Shown here: piece by piece, positions 44,001 through 52,166 of the stretch
Layout: every line of letters begins with the position of its first letter
How positions within the stretch are numbered: position 1 is the first letter of the stretch
Assembly: GCF_037646345.1 (NCBI RefSeq)
Contig: NZ_JBBEWR010000002.1
Span: 248,001 to 312,000, forward strand
Reading direction: 5' to 3'
Length of the DNA stretch: 64,000 nucleotides
From: Ascidiimonas aurantiaca
Lineage (GTDB): Bacteria > Bacteroidota > Bacteroidia > Flavobacteriales > Flavobacteriaceae
Notes under the pieces: model-generated
Told to the model about the DNA's origin: nothing
What the model saw: only the letters and a program-made list of their open reading frames with translations
Databases searched by the model: none
Translations under genes and position numbers: made by a program

Positions 44001-44432
44001 TTTGGTTGCTGATAGCTCTCTGTCGTAAGGAGTAGCGGTAACTGTGAGGGTTTCATTTTCTTTAAACCGTCTGGCGGTTTCTTTAATAACAGCAAAGGCT
44101 TCCGGCAATAACTCATTGAGAAGAATTTCGGTAGATCTATACGCTTCTTCTTCCAGTTTGTCAATTTCAGAATATATATCTTCTTTACGATCTATATCGG
44201 TTGTGGTATTGGCTTCTTCTTTAAGATCCTGAATACGCGTATCAACCTCTTTTCTGTTTTCTTTTATTTTCTCTTTGAAAGTTATGGTCTTTTCTCTCAA
44301 CTCATCATGGGAGAGTGCTGTAAGGCCAGACTCGAAGGATTTAATTTTATCAACTAAAGGCTGTATTTCCTTAATATCTTTCTTCGCTTTATCTCCTACA
44401 AATATCTTGATTACGGAATTTAATAAGCTCAT
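41067..44432 (-). CDS. secA: Preprotein translocase motor subunit SecA
   Basis: 1121-residue SecA of the long Bacteroidota type (E. coli 901). It is the ATPase that pushes unfolded precursors through SecYEG. Motifs: Walker A MMTGEGKT, DEAD-like Walker B VDEVDSVLIDDART, GMTGTA, and IATNMAGRGTDIKLS with QLRGRSGRQGDPG. The C-terminus ends GDWVLVEE and lacks the Cys-rich SecB-binding zinc motif. The start at 44432 (MSLLNSVIKIFVGDKAKKDI) is preferred over one eight codons upstream: a TAnnTTTG box ends 21 nt before it. Confidence 0.96.
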   Translation of the reverse strand: MSLLNSVIKIFVGDKAKKDIKEIQPLVDKIKSFESGLTALSHDELREKTITFKEKIKENRKEVDTRIQDLKEEANTTTDIDRKEDIYSEIDKLEEEAYRSTEILLNELLPEAFAVIKETARRFKENETLTVTATPYDRELSATKDFVSLDNDTAVWSNSWDAAGKEVVWDMVHYDVQLIGGIALHQGKIAEMMTGEGKTLVATLPVYLNALTGNGVHLVTVNDYLAKRDSAWMGPLFQFHGLSVDCIDYHQPNSDARRNAYEADITYGTNNEFGFDYLRDNMAHSPSDLVQPKHNYAIVDEVDSVLIDDARTPLIISGPVPQGDRHEFNELKPKISDLVSKQRQYLTGVLAEAKKLIKEGDTKQGGLLLLRVHRGLPKNKALIKFLSEEGVKQLLQKTENHYMQDNNREMHIVDSELLFVIEEKNNQIDLTDKGIEYLSGDTDPEFFIMPDIGSEIAKIESQELPIEEEAALKEELFRDFGVKSERIHTMNQLLKAYTLFEKDVEYVVMDNKVMIVDEQTGRIMDGRRYSDGLHQAIEAKENVKIEAATQTFATITLQNYFRMYSKLSGMTGTAVTEAGEFWEIYKLDVMEIPTNRPIARIDREDLIYKTKREKYNAVSEEIVKLVQQGRPVLVGTTSVEISELLGKMLTLKKIPHNVLNAKLHKKEADIVAEAGKAGVVTIATNMAGRGTDIKLSNEVKKAGGLAIIGTERHDSRRVDRQLRGRSGRQGDPGSSQFYVSLEDNLMRLFGSDRVAKMMDRMGLKEGEVIQHSMMTKSIERAQKKVEENNFGVRKRLLEYDDVMNAQREVIYKRRRHALEGERLKVDIANMIFDTAEIITDTNKAANDYKNFEFELIKYFGLTAPISETDFGKMGTTEIAQAVYKTSYERYQEKIEKSAKAAFPVIKSVFENQGDQYERIVVPFTDGTKTLNVVTNLKEAYESKGARLITDFEKNISLAIIDEEWKTHLRKMDELKQSVQLAVHEQKDPLLIYKFEAFELFKAMIDRVNKDILSFLFKGELPNQNADTIQEARVSRRPKENLQTSKEEVLNSDELAARNRAVGQSAGGGRPPVTETIVRERPKIGRNDRVIIKNVMTGENKEMKYKQAQPLLDKGDWVLVEE

Positions 44433-44453
44433 AATGGTATATTGATTATAGAT

Positions 44454-44461
44454 CAAAATTA
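44454..44461 (-). promoter_or_regulatory. -7 box of secA
   Basis: TAATTTTG on the minus strand, 21 nt before the secA start and just downstream of the DUF2795 terminator. Confidence 0.55.
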
Positions 44462-44464
44462 AGC

Positions 44465-44492
44465 AAAAAAAAAGCCTCCTATGAGACTTTTT
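44465..44492 (-). terminator. Intrinsic terminator of the DUF2795 gene
   Basis: On the minus strand AAAAAGTCTC / GAGGCTTTTT (one U-G pair), 4-nt loop, followed by T-rich sequence. It separates DUF2795 from secA. Confidence 0.7.
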
Positions 44493-44512
44493 GCTTTTAA
44501 TTCTTGATATCT

Positions 44513-44734
44513 TTAATATTCATCTTCATTCCAGAGGTAGTCTTCCTCTGTAGGGTAATCTGGCCAGATTTCTTCGATCGATTCGTAGATCTCTCCTTCA
44601 TCTTCCATGGATTGTAAATTTTCAACTACTTCCAGAGGAGCACCTGTTCTAATAGCATAATCTATTAGTTCATCTTTTGTCGCTGGCCAGGGAGCATCGC
44701 TTAAGTAGGATGCCAGTTCTAAGGTCCAATACAT
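44513..44734 (-). CDS. DUF2795 small protein
   Basis: 73 residues covering the DUF2795 domain (LASYLSDAPWPATKDELIDYA, read as LASYLSDAPWPATKDEL and IDYAIRTGAPLEVVENLQSM) with an acidic tail (YPTEEDYLWNEDEY). The domain is a small helical fold of unknown function, often found as a single-domain protein in bacteria. It has a full promoter (TTG-N19-TATTTTTG) and terminator of its own; its place before secA recurs in flavobacteria. Confidence 0.82.
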   Translation of the reverse strand: MYWTLELASYLSDAPWPATKDELIDYAIRTGAPLEVVENLQSMEDEGEIYESIEEIWPDYPTEEDYLWNEDEY

Positions 44735-44757
44735 ATGCTACACGGTTTAAATTTTTG

Positions 44758-44787
44758 CAAAAATAAATTTTTATACGAAAAAGTCAA
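44758..44787 (-). promoter_or_regulatory. Promoter of the DUF2795 gene
   Basis: On the minus strand TTG (44787-44785), 19-bp spacer, TATTTTTG (44765-44758), ending 23 nt before the start. It matches both elements. Confidence 0.72.
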
Positions 44788-44883
44788 GTAAAAAATATAT
44801 TAATTACACATTATTTATAAGAACTTTGCTTCTGGTATGTTAATTCAGTAAAAATCTGTAATCCAACCTACCCGTATGGTGAA

Positions 44884-45459
44884 TTAGTCCTGCTTTTCAG
44901 GGATCCACTTAATTTCATTGGCTTTTAAATCTTGGGACAATTTTCGTGCCAATACAAAAAGATAGTCTGAAAGCCGGTTTAAATATTTAAGTACACGTTC
45001 GTCAAATGGTTCATTTTCATAGAGTTGTGTGGCCATACGTTCGGCTCTTCTACAAACACAGCGTGCAATGTGACAGAATGACACGGCAGGATGGCCGCCC
45101 GGTAATATAAAATGTGTCATAGGGGGGAGGTCTGTATTCATTTGGTCTATCTCTTTCTCGAGCCGTTTACTGTCTTCTTCGGTAACTTTTGGGATGTTCA
45201 ACCGCTCTTTACCGCTTTTAAGTACTGCTTTTTCAGGATCAGTAGCAAGAATGGCACCTAATGTAAACAGCCGGTCCTGAATATGGATCAGGGTATTGGC
45301 CGTAAATTCATCTACAGGTTGATCTCGTAACAGCCCTATCCAGGAATTGAGTTCATCAACGGTTCCGTAACTGTCAATTCGAATGTGGTGTTTGGGTACG
45401 CGGGTCCCTCCAAAAAGTGCAGTGGTTCCCTTATCTCCTGTTTTTGTGTATATTTTCAT
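44884..45459 (-). CDS. Cob(I)alamin adenosyltransferase, PduO type
   Basis: 191 residues. It transfers the adenosyl group of ATP to cob(I)alamin to make adenosylcobalamin. N-terminal KIYTKTGDKGTTALFGG is the ATP-binding signature; FILPGGHPAVSFCHIARCVCRRAER and DYLFVLARKL are conserved in the family (shown as FILPGGHPA and CHIARCVCRRAER). It is likely to supply methylmalonyl-CoA mutase together with MeaB at 27860-28942. A TAnnTTTG box (45502-45509, minus) lies 42 nt upstream. Confidence 0.92.
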   Translation of the reverse strand: MKIYTKTGDKGTTALFGGTRVPKHHIRIDSYGTVDELNSWIGLLRDQPVDEFTANTLIHIQDRLFTLGAILATDPEKAVLKSGKERLNIPKVTEEDSKRLEKEIDQMNTDLPPMTHFILPGGHPAVSFCHIARCVCRRAERMATQLYENEPFDERVLKYLNRLSDYLFVLARKLSQDLKANEIKWIPEKQD

Positions 45460-45501
45460 GATGTGTTTTTATGATGCTATGCTTTTATGCATGGTGACAT
45501 G

Positions 45502-45509
45502 CAAAAATA
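45502..45509 (-). promoter_or_regulatory. -7 box of the cobalamin adenosyltransferase gene
   Basis: TATTTTTG on the minus strand, 42 nt before the start; an inverted repeat GCATG-GTGA-CATGC lies next to it. Confidence 0.45.
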
Positions 45510-45543
45510 AGGGTTTTAAAGTTTTTTATTCTTTTGCTTAGTA

Positions 45544-46329
45544 TTAAAACCTAACGGTAAAATGTTGTTTGGCTTTTACTTCTTTAAAAAATACAAGCCC
45601 CAGAGAGAAAATGTCAATAGTAAGGGTCACTTTTGAATGGGTTTTGATGGTGTTCCATGCGCTTTCCATATCGGAGGACCAGTGTATATCGTCAAAAATC
45701 AATAATGAGTTCTTTCCCGTATGTGCAATGAGCTTTTCGAAGTAACGCAGGGTAGGTTGTTTACTATGATGACCATCTATATAAATGAGATCAAATTTCT
45801 CATTGGTAAGGGAATCGAGAAAGGCATCAAAAGTACTGTTAACAACTTTACAATTGTAAATTTTGTATGCATCCAGTGTGTTTTGAGCTACCTGAGCAGT
45901 TTTTGAGCACCCCTCTACAGTGGTTACAAAGCATTGGTCATGTGCCGAAGCCATGGCACAACTTCCTATACCCAGGGAAGTACCCAATTCCAATACGGTA
46001 CGTACATTAAAATAACGTATGATACGATTTAGCAAGTAAGCATTCCTTAAAGATATACCAGCGGTTCGGGCTATCTGAGTAACTTTTCTTTTTTGAGATG
46101 TAAATACGCGTGATCCTGCACCAAAATCAGTAATAAGTATGGTGCTTTTATCTTTGAGAAGTTTTTTGCGATACTGGTTTATGGTGTTGTAACTGGTATG
46201 GGGTGTACTATTGTAAAAACACCTGGTAACCAGGTCATACACAAATGGCGAGTGTATGCCATGCTGATTTACGGAACGAAAAAGATAGCGAAAATAGGCT
46301 CTGACCATGTAAAACAAGTTTTTACCCAT
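45544..46329 (-). CDS. Class I SAM-dependent methyltransferase
   Basis: 261 residues. The N-terminal 90 residues (FRSVNQHGIHSPFVYDLVTR) are typical of an uncharacterised Bacteroidota group. The Rossmann core has VLELGTSLGIGSCAMA (SAM-binding motif I), TVEGC, and DLIYIDGHHSKQPTLRYF, related to O-methyltransferases. The target is unknown. It lies 6 bp downstream of uup on the same strand, so the two probably form an operon. Confidence 0.85.
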   Translation of the reverse strand: MGKNLFYMVRAYFRYLFRSVNQHGIHSPFVYDLVTRCFYNSTPHTSYNTINQYRKKLLKDKSTILITDFGAGSRVFTSQKRKVTQIARTAGISLRNAYLLNRIIRYFNVRTVLELGTSLGIGSCAMASAHDQCFVTTVEGCSKTAQVAQNTLDAYKIYNCKVVNSTFDAFLDSLTNEKFDLIYIDGHHSKQPTLRYFEKLIAHTGKNSLLIFDDIHWSSDMESAWNTIKTHSKVTLTIDIFSLGLVFFKEVKAKQHFTVRF

Positions 46330-46335
46330 AGTTTG

Positions 46336-48195
46336 CTATTCTTCAAGTTTCATGGATAGTTCAAACCACCTTTCTGTTTTTTGTTCAATATCATTAAGTA
46401 TTTCCTGTAATTTAATGGAGTTTTCATTTATTTCTGTGCCTGACCACGCATTACTGGCAAATTCACTTTCTAATGTTTGTTTGTCTTTTTCCAGCTTTTG
46501 TATCTCTTTTTCCAGTTTTTTGTATTCTTTCTGTTCATGATAGGATAAGGTGATTTTCTTATCTCTATGCCATGTTTTCTTTTCTGTTTTTACCTGAGGG
46601 GTCTCTGCAGAGGGGGTACTTTCTTCATATGCTCTGAAATCTGAATAGTTGCCCGGGAAGTCTTCGATGTAACCATCGCCTTTAAATATAAATAAGTGAT
46701 CGGTAATCTTATCCATAAAATAACGGTCGTGAGACACTACAATAAGACAACCGGGGAAATCCAGCAAAAAGGCTTCGAGAACATTAAGAGTAACAATATC
46801 CAGATCGTTGGTGGGTTCGTCCAGTATTAGAAAATTGGGGTTTTGAATAAGTACTGTACACAGATAAAGTCGTTTTTTCTCGCCCCCACTTAGCTTTTCT
46901 ACATAGTCATATTGCTTTTTCCTGTCAAAAAGAAATCGTTCCAGAAGTTGAGCGGCTGATATTTGTTTCCCTTTGGTCAATGGGATGTATTCTCCATAGG
47001 CTTTAATTACATCAATTACTTTCTGGCCGGGAGTAATATCTAAGCCTTTTTGGGAATAATATCCAAATTTAACTGTTTCACCTATTACTACCTTTCCGGA
47101 GTCGGGAGGTAAAGCACCTGTAAGCAGGTTTAAAAAAGTGGTTTTGCCGGTACCGTTTTTACCAATAATACCTATACGCTCTTTTGTTTTAAATACATAA
47201 GTAAATTTTTCCAGAATTTTCTTATCTCCAAAAGCTTTGGACAGATTGTGAAGTTCCACGATCTTACTTCCCAACCGGTGCATATTGATCTCTAATTCTA
47301 CTTTATGTTCTTTTCTTCGCTGTTGTGCCTGTTCTTTTATCTGATGAAAATCATCTATTCTGCTTTTGGATTTGGTGGTACGGGCTTTGGGCTGCCTGCG
47401 CATCCAGGTAAGTTCTCTTGAATACAGGTTCCTGGCTTTTTCAAGTGAAGCTTTTTCGGCCTGCATGCGAATTTCTTTTTTTTCCAGAAAATAGGAATAA
47501 TTGCCTTTGTAACTATAAAGCTTGCCTTCGTCTAGTTCAACAATTTCATTGCACACTCTTTCCAGAAAATACCTGTCGTGGGTAACCATAAAAAGAGTAA
47601 TATTTTCTTTTGCGAAATATTCCTCCAGCCACTCTATCATTTCAAGGTCAAGATGGTTGGTGGGTTCATCCAGTATTAGAAGATCTGGTTTACTTAAAAT
47701 AACCGATGCCAGAGCCAGTCTTTTTTTTTGGCCACCAGAGAGGGTTTTTACCTTCTGGTTGAGGTTTTCGAGTTTAAGTTTAAAGAGAATTTGTTTGTAC
47801 TGGGTCTCAAAGTCCCAGGCCTGATGTATCTCCATTTGCTCAAATGCCTTTTGGTAGCGGTCTGTGTTTTCCGGGTTCAAAAGGGCCTGTTCATAGGCAT
47901 GAAGAACTTCTAAGGTTTTATGATCTGAACTAAAAATAGTTTCTTCTACGGTGTTCTCCGGAGAGAGATTGGGTTCCTGAGGTAAAAAGGCTATTTGAAT
48001 ACCTTTACGGGAAACTACCTGCCCTGTATCGGGAGTATCTTTACCGGTAAGGATATTTAGTAATGAGGTTTTTCCTGTTCCGTTTTTAGCAATGAAGGCT
48101 ATTTTCTGATCTTTGTTAATACCAAATGAAATATCTGAGAACAAAACCCGTTCTCCGTAAGATTTAGCTATATTTTCTACCGAAAGGTAATTCAC
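46336..48195 (-). CDS. uup: ABC-F family ATPase, Uup type
   Basis: 619 residues, soluble, with two ATPase domains: Walker A AKNGTGKTS and GKNGTGKTT, signatures LSGGQKKRLAL and LSGGEKKRLYL, Walker B LILDEPTNHLDLEM and LILDEPTNDLDIVT. The linker and charged C-terminal coiled coil (KKLEKEIQKLEKDKQTLESE, about 555-619) identify Uup rather than EttA. ABC-F proteins act on the ribosome; Uup is also linked to replication-fork and transposon-excision phenotypes. It begins with GTG, supported by alignment of MNYLSVENIAKSYG to family starts. Confidence 0.88.
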   Translation of the reverse strand: MNYLSVENIAKSYGERVLFSDISFGINKDQKIAFIAKNGTGKTSLLNILTGKDTPDTGQVVSRKGIQIAFLPQEPNLSPENTVEETIFSSDHKTLEVLHAYEQALLNPENTDRYQKAFEQMEIHQAWDFETQYKQILFKLKLENLNQKVKTLSGGQKKRLALASVILSKPDLLILDEPTNHLDLEMIEWLEEYFAKENITLFMVTHDRYFLERVCNEIVELDEGKLYSYKGNYSYFLEKKEIRMQAEKASLEKARNLYSRELTWMRRQPKARTTKSKSRIDDFHQIKEQAQQRRKEHKVELEINMHRLGSKIVELHNLSKAFGDKKILEKFTYVFKTKERIGIIGKNGTGKTTFLNLLTGALPPDSGKVVIGETVKFGYYSQKGLDITPGQKVIDVIKAYGEYIPLTKGKQISAAQLLERFLFDRKKQYDYVEKLSGGEKKRLYLCTVLIQNPNFLILDEPTNDLDIVTLNVLEAFLLDFPGCLIVVSHDRYFMDKITDHLFIFKGDGYIEDFPGNYSDFRAYEESTPSAETPQVKTEKKTWHRDKKITLSYHEQKEYKKLEKEIQKLEKDKQTLESEFASNAWSGTEINENSIKLQEILNDIEQKTERWFELSMKLEE

Positions 48196-48267
48196 GACTG
48201 TTTTTTTGCAAAGTAACGCAAATTGAACATATCACAGAAGCCAGTTTTATTATTAAGGCTTAAAAAC

Positions 48268-48275
48268 TATATTTG
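48268..48275 (+). promoter_or_regulatory. -7 box of the polysaccharide export operon
   Basis: TATATTTG ending 18 nt before the start codon at 48294; no clear -33 TTG. Confidence 0.5.
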
Positions 48276-48293
48276 TTGTCTAAGTAGCCCGCT

Positions 48294-49091
48294 ATGCGTA
48301 TAAGATTATTACCGGTTTTTATTTTTTTTATGGTTTTATGGCATTCGTGTGTTCCTAATAAAGAACTGATATATCTGCAGGAAAATAAAGAGAAAACAGC
48401 GCCGGTTACTGATGAGATTACTGAAATGATAAGGCCGTACAGGGTACAGGTAAATGACATTCTGTATGTGGAACTAAAAGCATCAGATCCTGAGCTGGTA
48501 GCGATATTTAATACCGGCGGGGATCAGAATATACTTTTTAATAATCCGGGGGTATTGTATTTTCAGGGATATGCGGTAAATGTACATGGTAACATCAGGT
48601 TACCTATTCTGGGAGAAGTAAATGTACTGGGCTATACCGCAGATGAAATTAGAAAAATAATAGAAGAGAAACTTATTACCGGATATCTCAATGAATCTAC
48701 CAATTTGTTTGTAAATGTAAAATTGGCAGGACTTAATTACAGCGTATTGGGAGAAGTGACCAATCCGGGAGTAAATGTGCTTTTTCAAGAACGTGTAAAT
48801 GTACTTGAAGCGATTGCCGGGGTGGGAGATATAACCATAACCGGTAACCGGAAAGATGTACTTATTATACGGCAGTATCCGGATGGGAAAAAAATACACC
48901 ATTTGGATCTAACCGATAAAGATATTCTCAAGTCTCCTTATTTCAATGTTTTACCCAATGATATTATTTATGTAAAACCGCTTAGGCAGAAGTCCTGGGG
49001 AGTTGGTACTACCGGTACACAAACACTTACTACGGTGTTATCTATTGTTTCTATTATTACCAGTACGGTATTACTTATAAGAAACCTGTAA
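48294..49091 (+). CDS. Polysaccharide export outer-membrane lipoprotein (Wza-like)
   Basis: 265 residues. Lipoprotein signal (FFMVLWHSC, Cys about 19), then the poly_export domain (YRVQVNDILYVELKASDPEL, AVNVHGNIRLPILGEVNVLG) and a SLBB-type domain (YSVLGEVTNPGVNVLFQERV), ending in a hydrophobic helix (VLSIVSIITSTVLLI). It forms the export channel for capsule or exopolysaccharide. The tyrosine kinase gene follows after 4 bp. Confidence 0.9.
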   Translation: MRIRLLPVFIFFMVLWHSCVPNKELIYLQENKEKTAPVTDEITEMIRPYRVQVNDILYVELKASDPELVAIFNTGGDQNILFNNPGVLYFQGYAVNVHGNIRLPILGEVNVLGYTADEIRKIIEEKLITGYLNESTNLFVNVKLAGLNYSVLGEVTNPGVNVLFQERVNVLEAIAGVGDITITGNRKDVLIIRQYPDGKKIHHLDLTDKDILKSPYFNVLPNDIIYVKPLRQKSWGVGTTGTQTLTTVLSIVSIITSTVLLIRNL

Positions 49092-49095
49092 ACAT

Positions 49096-51555
49096 ATGCT
49101 TGAAAACGAATTAGATATAAAGAATTTTCAGAATACTTTTGAAATTAAAGGATTTCTGTTCCGTATTCTTCGTTTCTGGTATATTATCGTTTTAAGCATA
49201 TTTATTGCGTTGGGTATTGCCTATTATGTGAATCTGCGAGCCGAAAGACAGTACCGGATGGAAACCCTTATAAGTATTAAGGAAGAACAAAACCCATTCT
49301 TTACCAGTACCCTTAATCTTACTTTTAACTGGGGAGGTGCCAGTGATAAAGTAGAAACAATTCGTACTATATTGGGGTCGCGTTCGCATAATGAAGAAGT
49401 TGTCCGGCTTTTACAATTGTATGTACATTATATGAAAGAAGGGCGTTTCAGGCTGGAAGATATTCATACAGATGCCCCGTTTATTGCAGATATAGATGAA
49501 ACGGCCCCACAACTTTTAAATGTTCCGGTTAAGATAAAGTTTCTTGATAATCACTCTTTTGAACTATCATATACCCCTGAAGAAAATGAAGCAAATACGA
49601 TCAATTATGCTAAAGGGAAGGTAGGGCCCCTTGAGAAAATATCGCCTTTTAAGGGTACGTTTAAGATGAATGAACCGGTTACATTACCATTTCTTTCTTT
49701 TGTTTTAAAGGAGCGGGATGAACGAAAACTGACAACAGGTTCTGAGTACTATTTGAAATTTACTGATATTAATAAAGAAATACGTAAATACAGGGATGTA
49801 CGTATAGACCTTAAAACTAAAGGTGCCTCTATGCTTATTCTTAGCAAAACAGGGGCCAACAGAGATATCTTGTCTGATTATCTCAATGCTACGGTTAACC
49901 TATTAAGTATTAAACAACTTGAGCAAAAAAACCTGTTTGCTACCAATACGGTTAATTTTATTGACCAGCGTATAAAAGGAGTCTCCGACTCGTTAAAACA
50001 GGATGAAGATCGGTTAAAAGTTTTCAGACAGGAAAATAAAATTTTTGACCTTTCTTCCAAAGGAACTGCTCTTTTCGAGAAAATGACGGAGCTTGACAGG
50101 CAGAAAAATGAAGCTGCCATAAAGCTTGCTTATCTTGACCAGTTAGACAATTATCTTCGCAACAGTACAGATTATTCAGAACTGCCTGCTCCTGCTGCTT
50201 CGGGTCTTGATGACCCTAATTTGGTACTGAATATTACAGAAATGGTGAATCTTTCCGTGCAGCGATCCAATCTGCGTTCAAAAGTAAAAAACCCGCTTTT
50301 TTATGAGAAAATAGACCGCGAGATCGATGCACTTAAGAGCGTACTGTTTGAAAATGTAGCCAATGTAAGGGCATCGGTACAAATAGTACTCAACAGTATA
50401 GATTCACGTATTAAGCGGTTTAATTATGAGTATAGTAAATTACCGGCAGAGGAGCAACAACTTTTTAATATTGAACGTAGCTATAAAATAAGTGAAGCTT
50501 CTTATAATATGCTGCTGGAAAAAAGGAACGAAGCAGGTATTGTAAAGGCAGCAAATGTATCTGATATACGAGTAATTGACCCGGCACGAAATTTAAATCA
50601 ACCTGCTATCTCTCCCGATCCATTACAAAATTATATGATGGCTACCTTTGCCGGGTTACTGGCTCCTGTACTTGTCATCTTATTCATATCTTTTATAGAT
50701 ACCAGCATCAGAGACCCGCAGGAGATTGAGCGGTTATCATCACTCCCCGTACTGGGTGTAGTGGGGAGAAGTTATTCAAAAGGGAATCTGGCTGTTTTGG
50801 AGAAACCCCGGTCTGCCGTATCGGAAGCTTTTCGTTCTATACGAAGCAGCCTTCAGTATTTTTATCGAAGCCGTTCCCTGGAAGGGAGTAAAATTATAAT
50901 GATCACTTCTTCCATAAGTGGTGAAGGAAAAACGTTTTGTTCTATAAACATTGCTTCGGTTTTTGCATTGAGTAACAAAAAAACCGTATTGGTAGGCCTG
51001 GACCTGAGAAAACCAAGAATATTTGACGATTTTAAAATTGTTAATAGCAAGGGTGTGGTAAATTACCTTATTGGAGAGCAAGCATTAGATAACATAGTAC
51101 AACATACCCGTTTTGACAATCTTGATGTCATAACTTCAGGGCCCGTACCTCCCAATCCGTCTGAGTTACTTATAAGTGAGAGAATGACAACCTTTATTAA
51201 TGAGTTAAAAGACAATTATGAATATATCATATTAGATACGCCCCCTTTGGGTCTGGTTTCTGATGCGCTCGGTATTTCAATGTTTGCAGATGCATCTCTT
51301 TATGTGGTGAGACAGGGAAAAACAAGAAAGGGAATGCTTCAGGTTATTAATGATAAATACCGTAAAGGAGAAGTGAAAAACATTAGTTTTGTTCTAAACG
51401 ATTATCGTCATAAGTCCCAATATGCTAAAGGCCATGGGTATGCCTATGGATATGGTTATGGATATGGAGGGTATGGCCAGGGATATCATGAAGATGATAG
51501 GAAACGCTCTATCTTTACACGACTCTTTAAACGATCTAAAAAAGGCAAGGAGTGA
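49096..51555 (+). CDS. Polysaccharide co-polymerase with BY-kinase domain (Wzc-like)
   Basis: 819 residues. N-terminal Wzz domain with a membrane helix at about 30-50 (YIIVLSIFIALGIAYYV), a long periplasmic coiled-coil part (about 250-480), a second helix at about 515-535, then a cytoplasmic bacterial tyrosine kinase: Walker A SSISGEGKTFCSINIA, Walker A' VGLDLRKPR, Walker B YIILDTPPLGLVSD. The C-terminus has the Tyr cluster (YGYGYGYGGYGQGYH) that is autophosphorylated. It controls chain length and export together with the Wza-like protein. Confidence 0.92.
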   Translation: MLENELDIKNFQNTFEIKGFLFRILRFWYIIVLSIFIALGIAYYVNLRAERQYRMETLISIKEEQNPFFTSTLNLTFNWGGASDKVETIRTILGSRSHNEEVVRLLQLYVHYMKEGRFRLEDIHTDAPFIADIDETAPQLLNVPVKIKFLDNHSFELSYTPEENEANTINYAKGKVGPLEKISPFKGTFKMNEPVTLPFLSFVLKERDERKLTTGSEYYLKFTDINKEIRKYRDVRIDLKTKGASMLILSKTGANRDILSDYLNATVNLLSIKQLEQKNLFATNTVNFIDQRIKGVSDSLKQDEDRLKVFRQENKIFDLSSKGTALFEKMTELDRQKNEAAIKLAYLDQLDNYLRNSTDYSELPAPAASGLDDPNLVLNITEMVNLSVQRSNLRSKVKNPLFYEKIDREIDALKSVLFENVANVRASVQIVLNSIDSRIKRFNYEYSKLPAEEQQLFNIERSYKISEASYNMLLEKRNEAGIVKAANVSDIRVIDPARNLNQPAISPDPLQNYMMATFAGLLAPVLVILFISFIDTSIRDPQEIERLSSLPVLGVVGRSYSKGNLAVLEKPRSAVSEAFRSIRSSLQYFYRSRSLEGSKIIMITSSISGEGKTFCSINIASVFALSNKKTVLVGLDLRKPRIFDDFKIVNSKGVVNYLIGEQALDNIVQHTRFDNLDVITSGPVPPNPSELLISERMTTFINELKDNYEYIILDTPPLGLVSDALGISMFADASLYVVRQGKTRKGMLQVINDKYRKGEVKNISFVLNDYRHKSQYAKGHGYAYGYGYGYGGYGQGYHEDDRKRSIFTRLFKRSKKGKE

Positions 51556-52166
51556 TCTCAGCCCGAAATATGAGGTTAAAGCGGGCTTTTGATGTAGTAC
51601 TGTCCGCTTTTTTGTTAACTGCTTTTTTAATCCCTATATGTATTTTGTGTTTTTATATAATGTTTGATACTGCCCGCTTTCCCTTTTTTTTCCAGACAAG
51701 AATAGGTAGGGACGGGAAACCTTTTAATTTATTGAAATTGCGAACGGTAAGGGGAGGAGTGGCCGCATCTTATGCCGGACATGAACAACCGGGAGTTACG
51801 CGTTTCGGTAATTTTTTGAGAAGAACTAAACTTAATGAGCTTCCGCAAATTGCAAATATTCTTATAGGAGATATGAGCTTTGTAGGGCCACGCCCGGATG
51901 TTAAGAAGTATGCCGATTCACTTAGGGGAAAAGAACGTACTATACTTCTCTTAAGACCAGGATTAACAGGTCCCGCTTCTCTTGTGTATTTTGAAGAAGA
52001 AACCTTGTTACGGTCTCAAAAAGAGCCGGAAGCATATTATGATAATGAAATATGGCCCGATAAGGTGCGACTCAATCGTGCGTATATAGAAAACTGGTCA
52101 TTTACGGGAGACCTGAAAATCCTTTTTGAAACGGTTGTATTACTGTTTCGAAAAACTATTCTTTAA
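51552..52166 (+). CDS. Initiating sugar-phosphate transferase (bacterial sugar transferase family)
   Basis: 204 residues, monotopic phosphoglycosyl transferase that puts the first sugar-1-phosphate on undecaprenyl phosphate. One N-terminal hydrophobic hairpin (VVLSAFLLTAFLIPICILCF), then FFQTRIGRDGKPFNLLKLRT, LRRTKLNELPQIANILIGDM and FVGPRPDVKKY with the catalytic Asp-Glu region. The GTG at 51552 overlaps the kinase stop as GTGA; an alternative ATG is at 51570. The operon stops here: no flippase, polymerase or other glycosyltransferase follows. Confidence 0.9.
   Translation: MISARNMRLKRAFDVVLSAFLLTAFLIPICILCFYIMFDTARFPFFFQTRIGRDGKPFNLLKLRTVRGGVAASYAGHEQPGVTRFGNFLRRTKLNELPQIANILIGDMSFVGPRPDVKKYADSLRGKERTILLLRPGLTGPASLVYFEEETLLRSQKEPEAYYDNEIWPDKVRLNRAYIENWSFTGDLKILFETVVLLFRKTIL

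Noticed and set aside
45481..45515. Cobalamin riboswitch before the adenosyltransferase gene
   Set aside because: Only a 5-bp GCATG/CATGC hairpin is present; the leader is far too short and lacks a B12-box.
51420..51500. Repetitive tract at the 3' end of the Wzc-like gene considered as a DNA repeat element
   Set aside because: It encodes the Tyr/Gly-rich autophosphorylation tail expected of bacterial tyrosine kinases.
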